A stretch of DNA of 64,000 bases from Candidatus Binatus soli (GTDB taxonomy: Bacteria; Desulfobacterota; Binatia; Binatales; Binataceae), in assembly GCA_002479255.1 (NCBI GenBank), contig DLMJ01000016.1, positions 1 through 64,000 on the forward strand, given 5' to 3'. A program made the position numbers and the translations under genes. Under the pieces are notes generated by a model. It saw only the letters and a program-made list of their open reading frames with translations, had not been told where the DNA came from and searched no databases. Position 1 is the first letter of the stretch. Every line of letters begins with the position of its first letter. Positions 59,324 through 64,000 of the stretch are shown here, piece by piece.

Positions 59324-60163
59324 ATGGTTCGCTCAAGCGCGCGCTCGGAAAAAGAAGTCCAAAATGAGACCACGCGATTGATTCTTCTCTTTTACGCTTT
59401 CGCGCGCGAGATCGCGCCTTTCAAGCGCCGGCTCCGCAACCGCTCTCCGCTCGCTCTCGACGGCTTGCATGGCTTTCGCGCGGAGATCGGCGGCAAACAA
59501 TTCACTGTCGTTGGCCACGGAATCGGCCGCAGCCGCGCAAGAGATGCCGCGCGCCGCGCGTTCGATCTGATACCCGGCGCCGAGTTGGTAATCGGGACCG
59601 GCGTCGCCGGCGCGCTTTCGAGCGGGCTGAAGCCGGGCGATCTCGTCCTCTCCGACCGCACTCTGACGATTCACGCCGACGGCCAGGTTGCCGAGCAAGT
59701 GACGGCCGTCGGCGACGCGCACATCCGCGCGATCGGCCGCTCGCTTGCGATCGCGGGTATCGCGTACTCGACCGGCGCGATTTTGACATCGCATCGCGTG
59801 CTCGCCACCGGCGCCGAGAAGCGACGCGCCAAGGAAAGCACCGGTGCGATCGCGGTGGACATGGAAACCGCGGCGATTGCCGCAGAAGCCGCCGCGCGCG
59901 GGATCCCGTTCGTCGCGATCCGGGCGGTGCTCGACGAAGTTGACGACGAAATAGTCGGCGCGGCGATGGCCGACCAGGACGGCAACATCCGGCCGCTCGT
60001 CGCGACGTCCTACCTGATCCGCAATCCGGCAACGATGCTTAAGCTGCCGCGGATGATTCGAAACCTCTCGCGCGCAACCGCCGCAATCGCCGACGCACTG
60101 ACGGCTATCGCGCACGACGGCGAGGTTCCGGCGGCTAGGCGTGCTCGCGAGCCGGTGGAGTGA
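59324..60163 (+). CDS. hpnG: Adenosylhopane nucleosidase/phosphorylase HpnG
   Basis: A 279-residue nucleoside-phosphorylase fold protein that removes adenine from adenosylhopane. VVGHGIGRSRARDAARRAF, GAELVIGTGVAGALSSGLKPGDLVLS and VDMETAAIAAEAAARGIPFVAIRAVLDEVDDE are typical. The N-terminus may begin at a later codon (LILLFYAFAREIAPF). It ends 29 bases inside the convergent SDR gene. Confidence 0.88.
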   Translation: MVRSSARSEKEVQNETTRLILLFYAFAREIAPFKRRLRNRSPLALDGLHGFRAEIGGKQFTVVGHGIGRSRARDAARRAFDLIPGAELVIGTGVAGALSSGLKPGDLVLSDRTLTIHADGQVAEQVTAVGDAHIRAIGRSLAIAGIAYSTGAILTSHRVLATGAEKRRAKESTGAIAVDMETAAIAAEAAARGIPFVAIRAVLDEVDDEIVGAAMADQDGNIRPLVATSYLIRNPATMLKLPRMIRNLSRATAAIADALTAIAHDGEVPAARRAREPVE

Positions 60164-60929
60164 AAGCGCCCGCGCTGAGCCCGCCGTCAATTGGCACCGC
60201 GACGCCCGTGATGAACCCCGCCTCATCCGACGCCAGGAACGCCGCCAGCGCAGCGACCTCTTCCGGCTTTCCGTTGCGCCCGAGCGGATGCATGTTTACG
60301 GTGCGTTCCCAAACCAACTGCGACGCGCCGGCGGGAACGATGTTGCAATTCTCGGCGATCGGCGTCTCGATCACGCCCGGGCAGATCGACACGCATCGAA
60401 TCTTGTCGCGCGCGAAGTCGAGCGCGATTCCTTTCGACATGATCACGACGCCGCCCTTCGCCGCCTGGTAGGCGGCCAGATCCGGCACGCCCTTGATTCC
60501 CGCGCCGCTGGCGGTGTTGACGATGACGCCGCCGCCCTGCTTGATCATTTGCGGGATCGCATACTTGCAGCCGAAGAATACGCCCTTCAGACATACGTCC
60601 ACGACCCAGTCCCATTCTTCCTCGCTCGTGTCCACCACGTTTTTGGGCACGAAGACGCCGGCGTTGTTGAACAGGATGTCGAGGCGGCCGAACGCGCTGA
60701 CCGTTTCATTGACCATCCGCTCGACTTCGGCGCCGACGCGCACGTCCACCGACACTGACTTCGCAACGCCGCCAGCCCTTTCGATCTCAGCCGCGGTATT
60801 GCTCGCCGACTCGGCGCGTACGTCGGCGAGCATCAGCTTCGCGCCTTCTTGCGCGAACCGAATCGCGCTGGCGCGGCCGATTCCCGAACCCGCACCCGTG
60901 ATCAACGCGACTTTGTCCTTGAGCAGCAT
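60135..60929 (-). CDS. SDR family oxidoreductase
   Basis: A 264-residue short-chain dehydrogenase: VALITGAGSGIGRASAIRFA, NNAGVFVPKNVVD, VNTASGAGIKGVPDLAAYQAAKGGVV (Ser, Tyr, Lys) and CPGVIETPI. The extended C-terminus ends AREHA. Its 3' end overlaps hpnG tail-to-tail by 29 bases. Location inside the hopanoid/carotenoid cluster suggests, but does not prove, a role in lipid metabolism. Confidence 0.9.
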   Translation of the reverse strand: MLLKDKVALITGAGSGIGRASAIRFAQEGAKLMLADVRAESASNTAAEIERAGGVAKSVSVDVRVGAEVERMVNETVSAFGRLDILFNNAGVFVPKNVVDTSEEEWDWVVDVCLKGVFFGCKYAIPQMIKQGGGVIVNTASGAGIKGVPDLAAYQAAKGGVVIMSKGIALDFARDKIRCVSICPGVIETPIAENCNIVPAGASQLVWERTVNMHPLGRNGKPEEVAALAAFLASDEAGFITGVAVPIDGGLSAGAFTPPAREHA

Positions 60930-60978
60930 GCTGAGTCACCTCCGGTTAACGTCGTCGCAGCTCGATGACCGACGCTTG

Positions 60979-61932
60979 TCACACTTGGCGAATGCGAACT
61001 TTTGCAGCTTCCTCTGGAGCTCTCGATGCTCGCCAGGCTGTGGCGCGGCGCGGCTCGCCTGTGCGCGCGCTCGTCGGCCTCCAGACAGGAAGAACGCGCT
61101 CGTAGGGAAAGTCTGCAAGATGGCGCTCGATCGCCGCGCGGTCGCCGTAGGATTCGCGGCGGCTCAGGATATGAATCGCCAGGGCCGTGAAGGGCAGGTA
61201 GATGAACACGGCAGCCCATCCGATTTCCGGCGCGTTGATTCGGAACAGCATCGTGATTCCGAAGATCACGATCCCCGCATAGAGCGCCGGACCAAGCAGC
61301 GCACGCGACCGCATCGCGGGAAGCGAACGCGCCAGCTTCGCCGAGCCGCGATTAAGCATCGCGTCGAGCCACTGGAAAATCGCAATCGTGATCGCGGCGA
61401 CGAAATACCATCCCAGGTAGTTGCTGATCGGCACGCCGAAGTGCGGCCCTGGCGGATCGTACCAGAAAATTTTGCCGAGGAACCATCTGTCGCCGAGCAC
61501 GCTCAGTGGATCGACGACCATGTCCACCATCATCATGAACAGCGCTGCCATCAGCCATACTCGCGGCGCACGGCGAATTTGCCATGTGTCGAGAATCCGA
61601 AAATCAGCACCCCGCCGATACAACGGCGAACTGAGCAACAGCGCGACCGTATAGCTGGCAAAAGCCAGGAACGTGAAAGACAACGAATCCATGAACGGAA
61701 CGCCGAACACCCAAAGCTCGCGCCCGCGGCTCGCGTCAATATAGTGATACAGCCCGAACGGGAATCCGTTGTGAACTGAAGACCACTCGCACGCGAGCGA
61801 GGCGGCGTAGGTCAGGACCGTAAACAAAACAGTAGTGCGCAGACCGAAGTTCACGATCGCGATAAACAGAAAACTCGCCAGAAAGATGAACACGTACGGG
61901 CGCAGCATGATCGTGGACAGTATTAAATGCAT
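60979..61932 (-). CDS. cruF: Carotenoid biosynthesis protein (CruF/DUF422-like hydratase)
   Basis: A 317-residue polytopic membrane protein with about eight helices. It has ACEWSSVHNGFPFGLYHYIDASRG, FGVPFMDSLSFTFLAF, MMMVDMVVDPLSVLGDRWFLGKIFWYDPPGPHFGVPISNYLGWY, typical of the DUF422 carotenoid 1,2-hydratase family. It would hydrate a carotene end group. The C-terminal ~40 residues are Arg/Ala-rich and not conserved. Eight bases separate it from hpnA. Confidence 0.85.
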   Translation of the reverse strand: MHLILSTIMLRPYVFIFLASFLFIAIVNFGLRTTVLFTVLTYAASLACEWSSVHNGFPFGLYHYIDASRGRELWVFGVPFMDSLSFTFLAFASYTVALLLSSPLYRRGADFRILDTWQIRRAPRVWLMAALFMMMVDMVVDPLSVLGDRWFLGKIFWYDPPGPHFGVPISNYLGWYFVAAITIAIFQWLDAMLNRGSAKLARSLPAMRSRALLGPALYAGIVIFGITMLFRINAPEIGWAAVFIYLPFTALAIHILSRRESYGDRAAIERHLADFPYERVLPVWRPTSARTGEPRRATAWRASRAPEEAAKVRIRQV

Positions 61933-61940
61933 GGCGTGGT

Positions 61941-62945
61941 TTACGCGGCGCTCCTGGCCGTCCCCTTGGATCTGAAGAATTCTATCGCTGCCGCCAGCGC
62001 CGCATCGATCGGCCCTGGCGAATAACCCAACTCTGCGCGCGCCTTCGATGAGTCGAAGAACATCCGCTTTCGCGCCATCCGCACTTCGGTCAGGCTGGCG
62101 CGCGGCGCCCGGCGTGTGACGGTGCGCGCATACGCTTCGGCGCCGAGCGCGTACCCCAACGCGACCGCGTACGGAATCCTCATCTTTGGCGCGGGCAGCC
62201 CGGAAATCATGGCGAGCCGCCCGAGAAATTCCCTGAGCGTGAGATTTTCGCCGCCGAGAATATACTTCTCGCCGATTCGGCCGCGCTCCGCCGCCAGCAA
62301 ATGGGCGCGCGCGACATCTTCGACATCGACGATGTTGAGGCCGGTCTCCACGTACGCCGGCATCCGCCGATTGAGGAAGTCCACGATGATTCGGCCGGTC
62401 GGAGTCGGCTTTAAGTCGAGCGCGCCGATCGGCGTCGATGGATTCACGATCACAACCGGCGCGCCCGCGCGGGCGGCTTCCAGCGCCGCCTGCTCAGCCA
62501 TATACTTCGACCTCTTGTAATGACCCGTCATCTCGGCGAGCGACGACGGCGTGTCTTCGCGCCCCACCCCGCCGTGCGGAATTCCGAGCGCCCCCACCGT
62601 GCTGGTGTGAACGATCCGCGAAACGCGCGCGTTGGCTGCGGCCCGGATAACATGCTGCGTGCCCCCGACGTTGGTCGCATACATCGGCGCCGGATCGGTC
62701 AGCCACAGCCGGTAATCGGCGGCGACGTGATAAACCTCGTTGCATCCCTTGACCGCGCGGTCCACGGAATCGAAGTACCGAAGATCGCCCCACACGATCT
62801 CGACCGGCAAACCAACCAGCGCACTTAAATCCGCGTTCTCGCGCGCCATCACTCGCACGCGATCGCCCCGGGCAAGGAGCGCGCGCACGACGTGGCATCC
62901 CACGAATCCGTTGCCGCCTGTCACCAGCGCTAACTTAGTAGTCAT
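61941..62945 (-). CDS. hpnA: Hopanoid-associated sugar epimerase HpnA
   Basis: A 334-residue NAD-dependent epimerase/dehydratase-fold protein. LVTGGNGFVGCHVVRALLARGDRVRVMAR binds the cofactor. YHVAADYRLWLTDP, VHTSTVGALGIPH, YKRSKYMAEQAALEAA (Tyr, Lys) and VNPSTPIGALDLKPTPTGRII are HpnA hallmarks. It may modify the sugar side chain of hopanoids. Sits between hpnE and the carotenoid gene, same strand. Confidence 0.93.
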   Translation of the reverse strand: MTTKLALVTGGNGFVGCHVVRALLARGDRVRVMARENADLSALVGLPVEIVWGDLRYFDSVDRAVKGCNEVYHVAADYRLWLTDPAPMYATNVGGTQHVIRAAANARVSRIVHTSTVGALGIPHGGVGREDTPSSLAEMTGHYKRSKYMAEQAALEAARAGAPVVIVNPSTPIGALDLKPTPTGRIIVDFLNRRMPAYVETGLNIVDVEDVARAHLLAAERGRIGEKYILGGENLTLREFLGRLAMISGLPAPKMRIPYAVALGYALGAEAYARTVTRRAPRASLTEVRMARKRMFFDSSKARAELGYSPGPIDAALAAAIEFFRSKGTARSAA

Positions 62946-62961
62946 CGAATTCCATCAATAG

Positions 62962-64000
62962 CTATTCAGCACTTCGCTCGGAGACGGCAACGGCTGCGGC
63001 CCGTCCCGAAATCACCGCGCTCTCAATCGTTGCCGGCAGACCGGTTTGTATCCAGTCACCGGCCAGGAAGAAGTTCGCGATCGGCGTTTTCGCCGTCGGA
63101 CGCAGTTCATGCGATCGAAGGTCCGGGGCCATCGTAGCGTTTTTCTCCTTGAGCACCAGCGACTTCACGACTCCGGCTCCGCGCGATGCGGGAATCATCG
63201 CGTGGAGATCGTTAATCACGATATCCAGGATTTCCTGGCTGCTGCGATCGACCAGCTTTCGCGCGCCGCTGATTACAAAGCTCAGGTAACCCGGATGCGC
63301 CTCGCCGCGCTGCGCGAATATTTGACGTTTGTTGAATAGCCATTGAGTAGTAGTGCCGATAAAGCCGATGAACGGTGAATTAGTCACTTCGCGATCGAGC
63401 CACACGTGAACGCAGATGATTGGCGAGCTCGAAAGACCCGTGAAGCGCGAGAAAAACGGATCGGCAACCGCACTTTCAGGCAGGAAACGCAGTAACTGAG
63501 GCGCCGGGACCGCGCTGATGAAGGCCGACGCCTCGATTCGCCGCCCGTCGCGCAGCCGCACGCTTGCGACATCCCCTCGAGCGCCAGGTTCCAGCATCTC
63601 CACGATCGAATGCGAAACAACCCTCCCGCCGGCGCGCTCGATCACCCGCTGCGCGCCGGTGCAGTACAGGTCGCTCAGCCCGACGCGCGAATAAACGAAC
63701 GCCGAGTCGCGGCGACGCGAAAAGAACCCGCGCTTCAGGACCTCGGCCAACAACTGCGCCGACGACGATTGCGGCTCGTCGTTCAGCGTCGCGATCGACA
63801 GCGGATACCAGAAGCACCGGCGCGCTTGTTCTGATTGCCCGATGCGATCCATCAGCTGCGCGACGGTGAGACGACGCAATTCGCCATCGCCGAACCGTCT
63901 CATCGCGAGCATGCGCAGTCCGCCGCGCATAACAGCAACCCGCTCCGCGATACTCAGATGCCGGTATCCGAGCAACGCAGCCGTCATGTGCAGAGGTCCG
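62962..64000 (-). CDS. hpnE: Squalene-associated FAD-dependent desaturase HpnE (5' truncated)
   Basis: The frame continues past the right edge; the internal Met at 63987 is not the start, because the N-terminal FAD-binding GxGxxG domain is missing. What remains, about 346 codons, reads GYRHLSIAERVAV, TVAQLMDRIGQSEQARRCFWYPLSIATLNDEP and VYSRVGLSDLYC. It ends with the typical FAD C-terminal motif NFFLAGDWIQTGLPATIESAVISGRAAA. HpnE oxidises hydroxysqualene to squalene in the HpnCDE route, the precursor of hopanoids. Confidence 0.9.
   Translation of the reverse strand, partial: GPLHMTAALLGYRHLSIAERVAVMRGGLRMLAMRRFGDGELRRLTVAQLMDRIGQSEQARRCFWYPLSIATLNDEPQSSSAQLLAEVLKRGFFSRRRDSAFVYSRVGLSDLYCTGAQRVIERAGGRVVSHSIVEMLEPGARGDVASVRLRDGRRIEASAFISAVPAPQLLRFLPESAVADPFFSRFTGLSSSPIICVHVWLDREVTNSPFIGFIGTTTQWLFNKRQIFAQRGEAHPGYLSFVISGARKLVDRSSQEILDIVINDLHAMIPASRGAGVVKSLVLKEKNATMAPDLRSHELRPTAKTPIANFFLAGDWIQTGLPATIESAVISGRAAAVAVSERSAE

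Overview
The window is a G+C-rich bacterial chromosome segment with tightly packed, often overlapping genes. It encodes an eleven-subunit complex I, a 2-oxoglutarate:ferredoxin oxidoreductase, hopanoid genes (hpnE, hpnA, hpnG, hpnK, hpnR), a CruF/DUF422-type carotenoid gene and a DprE1/DprE2-like pair. No rRNA or tRNA gene is visible. This mix fits an aerobic or facultative Gram-negative bacterium making hopanoids and carotenoids, for example a Candidatus Binatota/Desulfobacterota-like or deltaproteobacterial lineage. That placement is inference from gene content; no marker gene was compared.

Layout. 1-549: 3' end of a surface-type protein (Thr/Ala/Pro tract plus anchor domain). 694-2845: dprE1-like and dprE2-like genes. 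2883-5846: terminator, korB, korA (minus strand). 5987-10749: acylphosphatase, DNA ligase, MBL hydrolase, cobalamin adenosyltransferase, rhodanese, nitroreductase. About 10.87-17.95 kb is an accessory island: VapBC, a stand-alone HsdR-N-like nuclease domain, a PQQ-repeat protein with the same tail as the left-edge gene, a DUF3883 nuclease-like protein, an Imm5-like protein, and Mu/P2-type phage remnants inside a duplicated ~100-bp sequence. 17.96-23.79 kb is a minus-strand operon-like run: rsmI, aroQ, accB, accC, a DUF1573 protein, a YiiX-like amidase and a small unknown. purU follows on the plus strand.

24.7-35.0 kb is the nuoABCDHIJKLMN operon, transcribed leftwards from a plausible promoter at about 35.06-35.09 kb. 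The NADH-oxidising module nuoEFG is not in it. 35.17-39.74 kb is a run of zinc-ribbon proteins, a small membrane protein, an ArnT-like glycosyltransferase, an isoaspartyl peptidase and trans-aconitate methyltransferase. 39.8-48.7 kb holds ordinary metabolic genes: alpha/beta hydrolase, two SDRs, a Vgb-like lipoprotein, a second lipoprotein, malQ, a TPR protein, a MIP18-type Fe-S assembly factor and an alkyl-DHAP-synthase-like flavoprotein.

49.0-50.6 kb is a small, more A/T-rich patch of gene debris: a membrane protein, a haloalkane dehalogenase C-terminal fragment, a frameshifted hicA and a hicB. 50.6-64.0 kb carries hpnR, an aldo/keto reductase, an M1 aminopeptidase, a class C serine hydrolase and then hpnK, hpnG, an SDR, the carotenoid gene, hpnA and hpnE (cut by the right edge). 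These would act in squalene/hopanoid and carotenoid synthesis. The most notable points are the ferredoxin-type pairing of KorAB with a Nuo operon lacking EFG, the island with two nuclease-like proteins, the duplicated gene ends around the phage fragments, the hicA frameshift, and a shared inverted-repeat motif at two divergent promoter regions.
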